A stretch of DNA of 64,000 bases from Streptomyces shenzhenensis (GTDB lineage Bacteria; Actinomycetota; Actinomycetes; Streptomycetales; Streptomycetaceae): assembly GCF_021462265.1 (NCBI RefSeq), contig NZ_JAJONF010000019.1:111887-175886 (forward strand), written 5' to 3'. A program made the position numbers and the translations under genes. Each line of letters opens with the position of its first letter. Position 1 is the stretch's first letter. Under the pieces are notes generated by a model. It saw nothing but the letters and a program-made list of their open reading frames with translations. It had not been told where the DNA came from and ran no database searches. Of this stretch, positions 1 through 9,002 are shown one piece after another.

Positions 1-617
1 TGCCGGGCGAACACCCCGAGGGCCGTCGAGTCGGCGTACAGGGTGTCCTGGTGGCCGAGGAACCGGCAGTCGTGGAAGGCACTGCGGTCGCCCTGCACCT
101 TGAGGGCGACGGCCTGGGTGCCGCTGATGTCCGGGTGGTCGGCGCGCAGCCAGTCGTTGGCGAAGGTGATCCAGTGGGCGGTGAAGCCGTCGGCCTGCAC
201 GGTGGTGGTGGCGGAGCCGGTGGTGCCGTACGTCCCGCCGCCGGGCTTGGGGGTGCCGGCCGCGTTGTCGTAGACGATGACGACGGCACGCGGGTCCTCG
301 GCGGCGCCGATCCAGGTGGCCTCGGTGCGGGTGGTGTCGACGGCGACCGTCTCCCGGTAGACGCCCGGGGCGAGGACCAGCGTCCAGCCGCTGCCGGTGG
401 CGGCGGTCACGGCGGCCTGCACGGTGGTGAAGTCGCCGCGGCCGTGCGGGTCGACGTACAGGGACCGCGGGGTGCGGCGGCGCTCCGGGGAGCCGTACCG
501 CCCGAAGGGGCGGGCGGTCGCGTGCGCGGGGCGGGCGGCCAGGGCGAGGGCGGCGCCGGCCCCGGCGCCCGCGAGCAGGAAACCCCGTCTGGACAGGGGA
601 GGGTGGGGCGAGGACAT
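1..617 (-). CDS. Pectinesterase, secreted, 3' end outside window
   Basis: Start ATG at 617 with AAGGAG about 8 nt upstream; the frame is open to base 1, so only about 205 N-terminal residues are present. The N-terminus carries a twin-arginine signal (SRRGFLLAG, residues 9-17) followed by an Ala-rich segment, so Tat export is likely. The region after residue 60 reads DFTTVQAAV, LVLAPGVYRE and GHQDTLYAD, the last being the CE8 motif with the catalytic Asp. Family role: hydrolysis of methyl esters of homogalacturonan, which opens pectin to pectate lyase. It is the last gene of the pectin cluster visible here and lies 108 nt downstream of the pectate lyase gene, beyond a hairpin at 683-711. Family call is firm; length cannot be judged. 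Confidence 0.9.
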   Translation of the reverse strand, partial: MSSPHPPLSRRGFLLAGAGAGAALALAARPAHATARPFGRYGSPERRRTPRSLYVDPHGRGDFTTVQAAVTAATGSGWTLVLAPGVYRETVAVDTTRTEATWIGAAEDPRAVVIVYDNAAGTPKPGGGTYGTTGSATTTVQADGFTAHWITFANDWLRADHPDISGTQAVALKVQGDRSAFHDCRFLGHQDTLYADSTALGVFAR

Positions 618-682
618 GCGGGTGCTCCTTGGCGGGGGAGACGGGTGGCGGTGGTACGTCCTTCGCTGTGGGGGGGGTGGGG

Positions 683-711
683 CGGGCCGGGGCCGGTCGT
701 GCCCCGGCCCG
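683..711 (-). terminator. Hairpin between pectate lyase and pectinesterase genes
   Basis: Perfect 11-bp inverted repeat (CGGGCCGGGGC / GCCCCGGCCCG) with a 7-nt loop, starting 15 nt past the pectate lyase stop. There is no U-tract, which is common for Streptomyces terminators. It may end or attenuate the transcript before the pectinesterase gene. Confidence 0.55.
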
Positions 712-725
712 GTCACGCACGCGCG

Positions 726-2042
726 TCAGCGCAGCCGGCCGGCGCCCGCGCCGCAGTCGACGATGCGCGGCACGGCCCGCGCCGGATCGACCTTCGTGCG
801 CAGGGCCGGGGTCCAGGTGGAGCCCGCCGTGAGGGTCTCGGCCGGGATCTGCGCGTTGTGGACGGCGATCAGATCCGTCAGCTCGCCGTTGACGTAGTTG
901 TCGTCGGCGGTGAGCGTCGACTCGTTCCACTTCTTCAGGATCGAGCCCGCCTTGACCGTGTCGGGCAGGGTGAACGCGTTGTGCTCGGCGACGAGTTGGG
1001 ACTCCTTCCCGATGCCGTAGCTGTAGCCGTAGCCGTCCTCGGCGACGAAGTGGTTGTTGTAGGAGTCGACCTGCCCGAACCGCACCCGCGGCGCCCGCTC
1101 CACCAGGTTGGAGAACAGGTTGTGGTGGAAGGTCACCCGGAGGTGCCCGCGGTCGACGGCAGCGGTGGACGCGCTGTCGCTGTTGCCGATGAGGATCGTC
1201 TTGTCGTGGTCCGCGAAGACGTTCCAGGAGGCCGTGACGTAGTCGGCGCCCTTGACGATGTCCAGCTCGCCGTCGTGCTGCTCGTAGATCCGCCCGAAGT
1301 AGTAGGGCAGCGTGCTGTCGGGGTGATCACCGTCGGTGAACGTGTTGTGGTCCATCCACACATGGGTCGACCCGTAGATCACCGCGCTGTCGTACTCGGA
1401 GTTCCAGTTGCCGGCGGCGGTGTCGGTCGGGTCCCACTGCGGGAAGCAGTCGAGGGGGCTCTCGAAGCTCAGGTTGCGGACGATGACGTTGTCGACGGCC
1501 TTGATCTGCAGGCTGGCGCCCTTGAAGCCGGCGTCCTCGCCGATGCCGACGATGGTGGTGTTGGCCGGGACGTACGCCTTGATGTACGCGTCCTGCTGGG
1601 CGGCGGAGGCGCGGCGCAGCCCCTCCGGGCTGTCGTCGGGCTCGTTGTCCAGGTTGGTGGAGCGGCCCCAGGCCTCAGGTGAGTACGTGGCGAGGTAGGT
1701 GTCGAAGTCGTAGCCGGGCACGGCGAACGAGTCACAGCTCGGCCCGTCCGCGTCGATCGTCCCCTTGACTCTGATGATCTTCGGTGCGCTGCCGCCGTCG
1801 GCGAGTGCCGCCTTGAACTGGTCCCAGGTGGTGACGGTGTAGACGTGCGCGGAGTCGGCGGCGGCCCCGCCGGTGGTCCCGGTGGTGGCGGCGCCCCAGC
1901 CGTCGTCCGCGGACAGCACCTGCCGGTCGGGCGCGACCCGGTGCGGGGCCGCGGCCTGGGCGGTTCCGGTCACGGCCAGCACGAGAGCCGTGCAGCCCAC
2001 GACCGCACCTATGACACGTCCATGACATTTCTGTGTACGCAC
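726..2042 (-). CDS. Pectate lyase, PL1 family, secreted
   Basis: 438 residues from a GTG at 2042, preceded by GAGGAG. A longer frame runs upstream but overlaps the SGNH hydrolase gene and lacks a signal peptide. Residues 1-30 form a Sec signal (basic MRTQKCHGR, hydrophobic core, AQA cleavage site). The body is a PL1 beta-helix with the calcium-site segment VWMDHNTFTDGD and the conserved RAPRVRFG stretch that carries the catalytic Arg. Family role: calcium-dependent beta-elimination of de-esterified polygalacturonate outside the cell. The start lies 13 nt after the upstream acetylesterase stop, so the two are probably co-translated. Substrate preference (pectate versus pectin) is inferred from the family only. 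Confidence 0.92.
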   Translation of the reverse strand: MRTQKCHGRVIGAVVGCTALVLAVTGTAQAAAPHRVAPDRQVLSADDGWGAATTGTTGGAAADSAHVYTVTTWDQFKAALADGGSAPKIIRVKGTIDADGPSCDSFAVPGYDFDTYLATYSPEAWGRSTNLDNEPDDSPEGLRRASAAQQDAYIKAYVPANTTIVGIGEDAGFKGASLQIKAVDNVIVRNLSFESPLDCFPQWDPTDTAAGNWNSEYDSAVIYGSTHVWMDHNTFTDGDHPDSTLPYYFGRIYEQHDGELDIVKGADYVTASWNVFADHDKTILIGNSDSASTAAVDRGHLRVTFHHNLFSNLVERAPRVRFGQVDSYNNHFVAEDGYGYSYGIGKESQLVAEHNAFTLPDTVKAGSILKKWNESTLTADDNYVNGELTDLIAVHNAQIPAETLTAGSTWTPALRTKVDPARAVPRIVDCGAGAGRLR

Positions 2043-2055
2043 TGTGCGGGTCTCC

Positions 2056-2838
2056 TCAGCTTGCGGGTGGCCAGGTGATCCAGGAGGTGGGGATGGACTG
2101 GTGCAGCCGGATGACGTCGTGCCGGGCGAGCACCCGGGTGCGCAGCAGCTCCTGCGCCACGAGCCGGGCCACGGCGATGGCCCCCGGCGGGTTGAAGTGC
2201 GTGTTGTCCTGCTCGGTGTCCGTCCAGTTGAAGTACGTCTTGGTCGTCTCGACTCCGAGCGCCTGCCACAGCGCGAGCGACAGCGCCTCGATGTCGAGCA
2301 GCGCGACCCGTTCCCGCGCGGCCAGCGCGCGCATGGCCGCCGGGTAGTCGCCGTGCGTCGGCACGGCGTTGCCGTCGGCGTCGAACCGCCGCCGCTCGAC
2401 CGGGGTGGCGAGAACCGGCCGCGCACCGTGCGCACGGGCGCCTTCGACGAAGAGCCGCAGATGGTCCTGGTACGTGCTCCAGGGCTCGGTGTACCGGGTG
2501 GGATCGTCGCTCTTCTCGTCGTTGTGCGCGAACTGGACGAGCAGCAGGTCGTGCGGCCGGATGGTGGCGAGGATGGCGTCGAGCCGCCCTTCGTCGACGA
2601 AGCTCTTGGAACTACGGCCGTTGACGGCCTGGTTGGAGACGCCGATTTCCTTCCGGAGGAAAAAGGGGATCGCCATTCCCCATCCGGTCTCGGGAGCCGC
2701 GTCGGCGAATTTCTGGGCGGCGGTGGAGTCTCCGGCGATGTAAAGCGTGCGGCGGTCCTTCCCGGGAGAACGACCGACGAGCGGAACGGCGGCGAGAGCC
2801 GCGGAAGTTACCTGTCTGCGCGTAAGGGACACAAGCAT
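2056..2838 (-). CDS. Rhamnogalacturonan acetylesterase-like SGNH hydrolase (CE12 type)
   Basis: 260 residues. SGNH/GDSL blocks are visible in order: GDST with nucleophile Ser38 (block I), NGRSS with Gly74 (block II), FAHND with Asn106 (block III) and DNTHF with Asp211/His214 (block V). This arrangement is typical of CE12 rhamnogalacturonan acetylesterases, which remove O-acetyl groups from the pectin backbone. The first 22 residues are weakly hydrophobic after TRRQ and may be a degenerate Tat-like signal; export is uncertain. It sits between the solute-binding protein and pectate lyase genes. The 91-nt gap upstream holds a GC-rich hairpin of a dispersed repeat, so expression may be lower than that of the transporter genes. 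Confidence 0.85.
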   Translation of the reverse strand: MLVSLTRRQVTSAALAAVPLVGRSPGKDRRTLYIAGDSTAAQKFADAAPETGWGMAIPFFLRKEIGVSNQAVNGRSSKSFVDEGRLDAILATIRPHDLLLVQFAHNDEKSDDPTRYTEPWSTYQDHLRLFVEGARAHGARPVLATPVERRRFDADGNAVPTHGDYPAAMRALAARERVALLDIEALSLALWQALGVETTKTYFNWTDTEQDNTHFNPPGAIAVARLVAQELLRTRVLARHDVIRLHQSIPTSWITWPPAS

Positions 2839-2862
2839 CGCCTTTCAAACAGGGGTGAGGAA

Positions 2863-2903
2863 CCGCGCCCCAAAGGGGCGCGGGGAACTGCGCAACCAGC
2901 CAC
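2863..2903. repeat. Copy 1 of a Streptomyces-type dispersed palindromic repeat with hairpin
   Basis: A 9-bp perfect hairpin (CCGCGCCCC, AAA loop, GGGGCGCGG; 2863-2883) runs into a 29-nt segment (2875-2903) that recurs with one change at 25998-26026. It lies in the gap between the binding-protein and acetylesterase genes, where it could act as an intra-operon attenuator or mRNA stabiliser. Confidence 0.7.
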
Positions 2904-2929
2904 AACCGGCCCGCAGCCGAAAAACTGCC

Positions 2930-4264
2930 TCAGTGATTCTTCTTCCAGTCCGCCTGCGCCTTGTTCAGCTGATCGGCCAACGTGTCCAGGAACTCCTTCG
3001 CCGTCATCTTCCCGAGCAGCACCTTCTGGAAGTTCGGCTCGTTGCCGGCCTTGGAGACGGTGTTCCAGTCCGGCAGATAGTAAGGAAGCTGCACGATCTT
3101 CGTCGTGGCCCCGCTGAGCGCCTCGGCCGCCAGCTTCGTCGGCTCCGACGCCCGCACCCAAGCGTCCTGCGCCGCCTCGTCGTTCGCCGGCACCTGCCCC
3201 GCCGACTCGTTCCACTTGCTGTTGGACGCGTGGGACGCGGCGAACTCGATGAACTTCCAGGCGGCGGCCTTGTTCTTGCCGGACTTGAAAAGACCGAGAC
3301 CGTCGACGGGATTGGAGACCTGCACCCGGGTCCCGTCGTCCAGTGTCGGGTTCGGAATCCCCCTGAACTTGCCGCTCAGCGCCTTCTCGTGGTCGGCGTA
3401 GGAACCGAGGTTGTGGCTCAGCATCCCGATCGTGCCGGAATCCCACTGCGCGACCATCTTGGTGAAGTCGTTGTTGACGTCGGCGGACGGGGTGTCCTTC
3501 TTGTACAGGCCGGTGTACTTCTCCAGCGCGGTGACGTTCTTCGGGTCGTTGACGGTGGTCTTGTCACCATTCCAGAAGGAGGTGATCCCGCTCTGCCCGT
3601 ACATGGCGTCCAGCGCCTGGGCGATGGACCCCTCGCCGCCCCGGATGGTGTACCCGAACCTGTTCTTCGCCCGGTCGGTGAGTTTGCCGGCGGCCGTGTA
3701 GAAGTTCGTCCAGGTGGTCGGCGGTGCCAGCTTGACCGCGCTGAACAGGTCGGTCCGGTACCAGAGCGTGCCGTTGTTCGCGGAGGTCGGCACGGAGTAC
3801 GTCTCTCCGTCACCGCCCGCGGACTTCACGCTCTCCAGGAACTTCTCGTTGAGCTTGCCGTTCAGCGAGCTCTTCGCGAGCCGGCTGTCCAGCGGTTCCA
3901 GGGCACCCTGCGCGGCGATCTCCGCGAGCATGGCGGTGCCGACGCCGCCGACGTCGGGCAGTCCGCCGCCCTGGATGGCGGTGTCGTACTTGGACTGAAC
4001 ACTGGCGGCCGGCACCCCGACGTACGTGACCTTGATGCCGGGGTTCTGCTTCTCGAAGTCGGCGATGATCTCCTTCCACACGTCGGTGCGGACACCGCCG
4101 TTGTTGTCCCAGAAGGTGATCGTGCCCTTCCCCGAGCCCTCGCCGCCCTTGCCCCCCGCGCTGCCACTGCCGTCGTCGCCGCAGGCGGTGGCGGTCAGCG
4201 CGAGCACGGAGCCCAGGGCGACGGCGACGGCCGCGCGCCTGCTTCTGCGGATGCTGCTCTTCAT
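2930..4264 (-). CDS. ABC transporter sugar-binding lipoprotein (family 1 solute-binding protein)
   Basis: 444 residues. The N-terminus is basic, then hydrophobic, then a lipobox (LTATAC, Cys28) and a Gly/Ser linker, so it should be a lipid-anchored receptor. The body (ITFWDNNGG, IIADFEKQNPGIKVTYV) is the standard fold-start of sugar SBPs. It presumably delivers an oligosaccharide from pectin or its side chains to the two permeases at 7032-8848. It is unusual that the SBP is encoded after the oxidoreductase and GH43 genes rather than before the permeases. No ATPase gene lies in the cluster; Streptomyces sugar importers commonly share the MsiK ATPase. Substrate is inferred from context. Confidence 0.88.
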   Translation of the reverse strand: MKSSIRRSRRAAVAVALGSVLALTATACGDDGSGSAGGKGGEGSGKGTITFWDNNGGVRTDVWKEIIADFEKQNPGIKVTYVGVPAASVQSKYDTAIQGGGLPDVGGVGTAMLAEIAAQGALEPLDSRLAKSSLNGKLNEKFLESVKSAGGDGETYSVPTSANNGTLWYRTDLFSAVKLAPPTTWTNFYTAAGKLTDRAKNRFGYTIRGGEGSIAQALDAMYGQSGITSFWNGDKTTVNDPKNVTALEKYTGLYKKDTPSADVNNDFTKMVAQWDSGTIGMLSHNLGSYADHEKALSGKFRGIPNPTLDDGTRVQVSNPVDGLGLFKSGKNKAAAWKFIEFAASHASNSKWNESAGQVPANDEAAQDAWVRASEPTKLAAEALSGATTKIVQLPYYLPDWNTVSKAGNEPNFQKVLLGKMTAKEFLDTLADQLNKAQADWKKNH

Positions 4265-4298
4265 TGATCGGCTCTCTTCTGTCTGGTCTGGCTACGGA

Positions 4299-5816
4299 TC
4301 AGCAGGGAGTGACGCGGAAGTGCGTGAAGGTGGCGGCCCCGGCGGCGCCCGGTCCCTCGGGCGCGGCGGCGAAGAGCCCGAGCAGGGCGCCGACCCAGCG
4401 CCAGGGAGTGGCGGTGAACACCGGTCCGGACGCTACGAAGCCCGCCCCGACGTCGTACGAGAACCGGCACCGCGCCCCCGCGCCGATCCCGATCCGCAGC
4501 CGGGCCCGGCCCCCGGGCGCGGGGCAGGACGGGCCGGCGTCCCGTTCCCGGTCGGCGGCGGCCTCCGCGAACCGGTGCACGAGCCGCACGCCTCCGCCCG
4601 GCCGGCACTCCAGCCCGATCCAGCCGAACGCGTCCCCGAGCACCACGAGCCCCGCCCGCGCACCGGGCTCCGCGCGGTCCAGCCGCAGTTCCACCTCCAC
4701 CACGCACGGCGTCCCGGGCAGCCGCTGGGTCAGCACGTGCGGCAGCCGGCGCGGGTCGTGCGCGTCCCCCGAGCGCACGCATGCCAGCCGCAGGCCGTCC
4801 CCCGAGTGCTGGGTGGCCCACCCCGCCGCCGGATTGGCCGTCCACTGCCACTGCCGGCCGAACCGCCCGCCGGGGAAGTCGTCGCCGGTGGCGGGCGCGG
4901 CGGGCGGCTGCGCCGGCAGCGCGGGCCTCGGGTGGACGGCGACGGGCGCGCCGGCGTCCCCGATCACCGGCCAGCCTCCCCCGTCCCCCCAGCGCATCGG
5001 CTGAAGGTGGACGACCCTGCCGTACGCCCCCCGCTGCTGGAAGTGCAGGAACCAGTCCTCGCCGGCCCCGGTCCGCACCCAGCCGCCCTGGTGCGGTCCG
5101 TTGACGTCGGTGTCCTTCTGCTCCAGGACGATCCGTTCCTCGTACGGCCCGAAGAACCCGCGCGAGCGGAGGGCGCCCTGCCAGCCGGTCGCCACTCCCC
5201 CGGCGGGGGCGAGGATCCAGAACCAGCCGTCGTGCCGGTAGAGCTTGGGGCCCTCCAGGGTGAACCACCCCGGTATCCGGTCCCCGTCGACGATCACCTT
5301 TCCGGCGTCGAGCAGCGAGCTGCCGTCGGGGTGCATCCGGTGCCCGGTGAGCCGGTTGTTGACACCGGAGCGGGACTTCGCCCAGGCGTGGACGAGGTAC
5401 GCCTCACCCGTCTCGTCGTCCCACAGCGGGCAGGGGTCGATGAGTCCCCGGCCCTCCTTCACCAGGTGCGGCCGGCTCCACGGCCCCCTGATCTCGGGGG
5501 CGTTGACCTGGAAGATGCCCTGGTCGGGGTCGCCCCAGAAGATCCAGAAACGGTCGTCGTGGTGCCGTAACGAAGGGGCCCAGACCCCGTGGTCGTGGCG
5601 CGGGGCGGTGAACCGCTCCTCGGGTTCGAGGCGTTCGAGGGCGTGGCCGACCAGGGTCCAGTTGACCAGGTCGCGGGAGTGCAGCAGGGGCAGGCCGGGG
5701 ACGCGGCCGAAGCTGGAGGCGGTGAGGTAGAAGTCGTCGCCGACGCGGACGACGTCCGGGTCGGACCAGTCGGCGTTCAGGACGGGGTTGGTGTATGTCT
5801 GTCCGTCGTCCGTCAT
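4299..5816 (-). CDS. Glycoside hydrolase family 43 (xylosidase/arabinosidase type)
   Basis: 505 residues from ATG at 5816, which overlaps the oxidoreductase stop (ATGA). The N-terminal half is a GH43 five-bladed propeller: NADWSDPDVVR supplies the catalytic-base Asp, LIDPCPLWDD the pKa-modulating Asp and FTLEGPKLY the general-acid Glu. The C-terminal part (from about residue 320) resembles the beta-sandwich of GH43 beta-xylosidases. There is no signal peptide, so it should act in the cytoplasm on imported oligosaccharides, removing arabinofuranosyl or xylosyl units. The next gene downstream, the SBP, starts 34 nt away. The exact linkage cannot be decided from sequence. Confidence 0.88.
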   Translation of the reverse strand: MTDDGQTYTNPVLNADWSDPDVVRVGDDFYLTASSFGRVPGLPLLHSRDLVNWTLVGHALERLEPEERFTAPRHDHGVWAPSLRHHDDRFWIFWGDPDQGIFQVNAPEIRGPWSRPHLVKEGRGLIDPCPLWDDETGEAYLVHAWAKSRSGVNNRLTGHRMHPDGSSLLDAGKVIVDGDRIPGWFTLEGPKLYRHDGWFWILAPAGGVATGWQGALRSRGFFGPYEERIVLEQKDTDVNGPHQGGWVRTGAGEDWFLHFQQRGAYGRVVHLQPMRWGDGGGWPVIGDAGAPVAVHPRPALPAQPPAAPATGDDFPGGRFGRQWQWTANPAAGWATQHSGDGLRLACVRSGDAHDPRRLPHVLTQRLPGTPCVVEVELRLDRAEPGARAGLVVLGDAFGWIGLECRPGGGVRLVHRFAEAAADRERDAGPSCPAPGGRARLRIGIGAGARCRFSYDVGAGFVASGPVFTATPWRWVGALLGLFAAAPEGPGAAGAATFTHFRVTPC

Positions 5817-6961
5817 GTGCTCACCTCGTTCGGCGGCTCCCAGGGGGCGCCGAGTTCGGAGTAGAGGGAGAGGGTGTCGGCGCAGGCCGCGACCAGTGCG
5901 TCGATGCCGGTCACGACCCGGCGCCCGTCCTCGGGGAGGTGGTGCCAGGCGTCGGCGGGCAGCGCGAGAGGGTCGTCGGCCAGCCGGATCGCTTCGACGA
6001 CCTTCATGAAGGCGCCGGTCGCGTCCGGCTCCACCAGCAGGTCCGCCCCGGTGGTGAGATGGCCGGCGAGGTTCTCCAGCAGGTCCGTGCTGCCGTACTC
6101 GGTCTCCTCCGGGCCGCGGCCCGCCCGCTGCACCAGCACCCGGTCCTGCTTGTACCAGTGGGTGATCCGGCCGCTGGTGCCGTGCACCAGGACGTAGGGG
6201 TCGCCCGGCTCCTCGGCGCAGAGCGTGGCGGCGACCACGACCGGGCCGCGCGGCGTGGTGACGCGGACACATGAGGTGTCGTCGGACTCGATGTCGTTGG
6301 CGCGCAGCAGTTCGGTCTCGATGCCGGTGACGTCCTCGGCGCGGTCGGTGCCGAGCAGCGCGAGGCCGGTGGCGACGGCGTGCGCGAGGGGGTTGGTGAG
6401 GACCCCGTCGACGACGTCGACGCCGTTCAGCCGCCGCCTGCCGGCCCAGGGCGCCCGCCGGTAGTAGGACTCGGGCCGGGCCCAGGCACCCGCGCCGCCC
6501 ACTCCCACCACGTCACCGATGGCGCCCTCGGCGATCAGCCGCCGGATCGCGGGCACGGCGTGCGAGCCCAGCGACTGGAAGCCGATCTGGCAGGCCACAC
6601 CCGCCTTCGCGACCCCGTCGGCCATCCGCCGGAACTCCGCGTACGACGGCGCCGGCGGCTTCTCGAGGAGCAGGTGCACGCCCCGCTCGGCGGCCGTCAG
6701 GGCCAGGTCCGTGTGGGTGGGGATCGGGGTGCAGATCACGGCGATCCTGGCGCCGGTCGCGTCGAGCAGGGCGCCGAAGTCCGGGGACTGGGCGGGCCGG
6801 CCGAGCCCCTCGGGCAGCTCGTCCGCGCCCAGCGGGGTCAGCTCGCAGATCCCGGCGAGCCGTACGATCCCCTTCTCCTGGAGCCGGCGGATGTTCTCCA
6901 GATGCCAGCGGCCGTGGCCGCGTGCTCCCGCCAGAACGACGTCGATGGGTGAAGAGTTCAC
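5813..6961 (-). CDS. Gfo/Idh/MocA family NAD(P)-dependent oxidoreductase
   Basis: 382 residues. The N-terminal Rossmann segment reads VVLAGARGHGRWH, and EKPPAPS around residue 100 is the conserved Lys-Pro signature of the family. The C-terminal half is the alpha/beta dimerisation and substrate domain. Members oxidise or reduce sugars, sugar acids and inositols with NAD(P). In this operon it may oxidise the sugar released by the GH43 enzyme or a related sugar acid; this is inference. It follows the permease genes by 70 nt and overlaps the GH43 start by 4 nt. Confidence 0.85.
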   Translation of the reverse strand: MNSSPIDVVLAGARGHGRWHLENIRRLQEKGIVRLAGICELTPLGADELPEGLGRPAQSPDFGALLDATGARIAVICTPIPTHTDLALTAAERGVHLLLEKPPAPSYAEFRRMADGVAKAGVACQIGFQSLGSHAVPAIRRLIAEGAIGDVVGVGGAGAWARPESYYRRAPWAGRRRLNGVDVVDGVLTNPLAHAVATGLALLGTDRAEDVTGIETELLRANDIESDDTSCVRVTTPRGPVVVAATLCAEEPGDPYVLVHGTSGRITHWYKQDRVLVQRAGRGPEETEYGSTDLLENLAGHLTTGADLLVEPDATGAFMKVVEAIRLADDPLALPADAWHHLPEDGRRVVTGIDALVAACADTLSLYSELGAPWEPPNEVST

Positions 6962-7031
6962 AGCGTCCTCCCTGCGTTGCCGATCTTCGCGTGCAGGGTA
7001 AGCGTCCGCCCTCGGCGGCCCGGAAGGCGTC

Positions 7032-7916
7032 TCATCCCTTCACCGCCCCCGCGCTGAAGCCGGTGATCAGCCACTTCTGGATGAAGGCGAAGACGATCAC
7101 GACGGGTACCGCGGCGATGATCCCGCCCGCGGCCAGCGCGCCCAGGTCCACGCTGTCGGCGCTCATCAGGGTGTTGAGGCCGACCGGGATGGTCTGCTTG
7201 CTCTGGTCGGAGAGGAACATCAGGGCGAACAGGAAGTGGTTCCAGGCGTGCACGAAGGCGAAGGAGCCGACCGCGATCAGCCCTGGCCGCAGCAGCGGCA
7301 GCACGACGATCCGGAAGGCGGTGAGCCGGCCGCAGCCGTCGACCCAGGCGGCCTCCTCCAGGGAGTACGGCACGTTCCTGATGAAGCCGCTGATCAGGAT
7401 CATCGACAGCGGGAGCTGGAAGACCGTCTCGGCGATGACGACGCTGCCGAGCGAGTTGATCATCTGGAGCTTCGCGAAGATCTGGAAGAGCGGGACCAGG
7501 AGCAGCGCGCCCGGCACGAACTGGGAGCAGAGCAGGGCCAGCATGAAGCCGCGCTTGAGCCTGAAGTCGAAGCGGGCGAGGGCGTAGCCGCCGGCCAGCG
7601 CGACGACCGTGGTCAGCACCAGCGTCGAGACGCCGACGTAGACGCTGTTGGTGAAGTAGGTGGCGAAGCTGCGCTCGGTCCACACCTTATGGAAGTGCTC
7701 GAAGGTGACCGGCCAGGGGACCAGCGAGGTGGAGCCGGCCGGGCGGAGCGCGAAGAGCAGGATCCAGTAGAAGGGGATCAGGGTGAAGAGGAGGTAGATC
7801 CCGAGGGGCAGGTAGATCTGCCAGCGCGGGACCTCGTCCCAGGCGCGGCGCTTCTTCCCCGGCCGGGCGGGTTCGGTGACGACGGGCCCGGCCGCGGGGG
7901 CGATCTCGGTGATCAC
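7032..7916 (-). CDS. Sugar ABC transporter permease (MalG type)
   Basis: 294 residues. Start GTG at 7916 overlaps the previous permease stop (GTGA). A longer frame upstream is only the out-of-frame shadow of that gene. About six membrane segments follow a polar N-terminus; the EAA loop reads EEAAWVDGCGRLTAFRI and contacts the ATPase. It is the second membrane subunit of the importer that uses the lipoprotein at 2930-4264. Confidence 0.92.
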   Translation of the reverse strand: MITEIAPAAGPVVTEPARPGKKRRAWDEVPRWQIYLPLGIYLLFTLIPFYWILLFALRPAGSTSLVPWPVTFEHFHKVWTERSFATYFTNSVYVGVSTLVLTTVVALAGGYALARFDFRLKRGFMLALLCSQFVPGALLLVPLFQIFAKLQMINSLGSVVIAETVFQLPLSMILISGFIRNVPYSLEEAAWVDGCGRLTAFRIVVLPLLRPGLIAVGSFAFVHAWNHFLFALMFLSDQSKQTIPVGLNTLMSADSVDLGALAAGGIIAAVPVVIVFAFIQKWLITGFSAGAVKG

Positions 7917-8848
7917 TTCGTCTCGCCTCCGAACTTGCTGATCCGCAGGTAGACGATCGAGCAGAAGAGCAGGATCACGAAGGCCACGGTGGTCAGCGCG
8001 GACGCGTAGCCGAAGTCGTGGGCGTCGACGCTGGTGTTGGCGACGTAGAGGGGTAGCGTCGTCGTCTCCCCCGCCGGGCCGCCGCCCGTCAGGGTGTAGA
8101 GCAGGTCGACGTTGTTGAACTCCCACACCGCGCGCAGCAGCGTGGACAGGACGATGGCGTCCTTGAGGTGCGGCAGCGTGATGTGCCAGAACTGCTTGGC
8201 ACGGCCGGCCCCGTCGACCTCCGCCGCCTCGTACAGGTCCTTGGAGACGGACTGGAGGTCGGCCAGGATGAGGATCGCGAAGAACGGCACGCCCCGCCAC
8301 AGGTCGGCGACCACGGCCGCCGGGAAGACGGTCGAGGGGTCGGAGAGCCAGCTGGTGCCGTACGACCCGATGCCCGCGTCGGCGAGGTAACGCGTCACGC
8401 CGGTCTGCGAGTTGTACAGCAGCACCCAGATCGCGGAGGTCAGCACACCGGAGACGGCCCACGGCGAGAAGACCAGCGCCCGCCCGAGCGCCCGCCCCGC
8501 GAACGTCTGGTTGACGATCAGCGCCAGCGCGAGCCCGCACAGCAGCTGCAACCCGACCTCCACCACGACCCACTTGGCGCTGAAGGTCAGCGTGTCCCAG
8601 AACTGCGGGTCGTGCGCGAAGGCCTGGGTGAAGTTGCCGAAGCCCGCGAAGCCGTTCCGCCAGGGCTTGGTCGGGTTGTAGTTCTGCAGGCTGTAGTAGA
8701 AGACGCTGAGCACCGGGTAGGCGATGAAGCCCAGCATCAGCAGGGCCGCCGGGGCGATCAGCAGATACGGCAGCCTGCGCGGCGTCGCGGAGGCACGGCG
8801 CCGCGGGGGTGGCGCGGGCGGTTTCGCCACGGCTGCGGCTTGGGCCAT
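7913..8848 (-). CDS. Sugar ABC transporter permease (MalF type)
   Basis: 311 residues with a Pro/Arg-rich cytoplasmic start and about six membrane segments. The EAA loop reads YEAAEVDGAGRAKQFWHI. It is the first gene of the pectin operon: the 154 nt upstream hold two LacI-type operator boxes (8951-8986) and no other gene. It pairs with the MalG-type permease that it overlaps by 4 nt. Confidence 0.92.
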   Translation of the reverse strand: MAQAAAVAKPPAPPPRRRASATPRRLPYLLIAPAALLMLGFIAYPVLSVFYYSLQNYNPTKPWRNGFAGFGNFTQAFAHDPQFWDTLTFSAKWVVVEVGLQLLCGLALALIVNQTFAGRALGRALVFSPWAVSGVLTSAIWVLLYNSQTGVTRYLADAGIGSYGTSWLSDPSTVFPAAVVADLWRGVPFFAILILADLQSVSKDLYEAAEVDGAGRAKQFWHITLPHLKDAIVLSTLLRAVWEFNNVDLLYTLTGGGPAGETTTLPLYVANTSVDAHDFGYASALTTVAFVILLFCSIVYLRISKFGGETK

Positions 8849-8950
8849 GACCTGTTCTCCGTTCGCGATGGGGAGGAGCCGCCCGAAGTGCGTCCGTGAG
8901 GGGCGGTGGACGGGTGACGGGTGACGGGTGGGCAGTTGCAGGGAGTGTGG

Positions 8951-8986
8951 GAAGCGCTTGCTACATGGGCATGGCTGAAGCGCTTC
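8951..8986. promoter_or_regulatory. Pair of LacI-family operator-like palindromes
   Basis: GAAGCGCTTG (8951-8960) and the perfect 10-bp palindrome GAAGCGCTTC (8977-8986) lie 26 bp apart centre to centre in the only sizeable gap before the permease gene. The core resembles LacI/GalR-family sites in actinobacteria. No LacI-type gene is present in the window, so the regulator would be encoded elsewhere. A third copy of the core occurs inside the gene at 10721-11632. Confidence 0.65.
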
Positions 8987-9002
8987 GACGGTCGTCTGGG
9001 GG

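Noticed and set aside
51..1682. Long open frame of 543 codons on the plus strand
   Set aside because: It lies opposite the pectinesterase and pectate lyase genes, is Gly/Val/Arg-rich low-complexity sequence and has no domain; a GC-rich antisense shadow. Dozens of similar frames elsewhere were dropped for the same reason.
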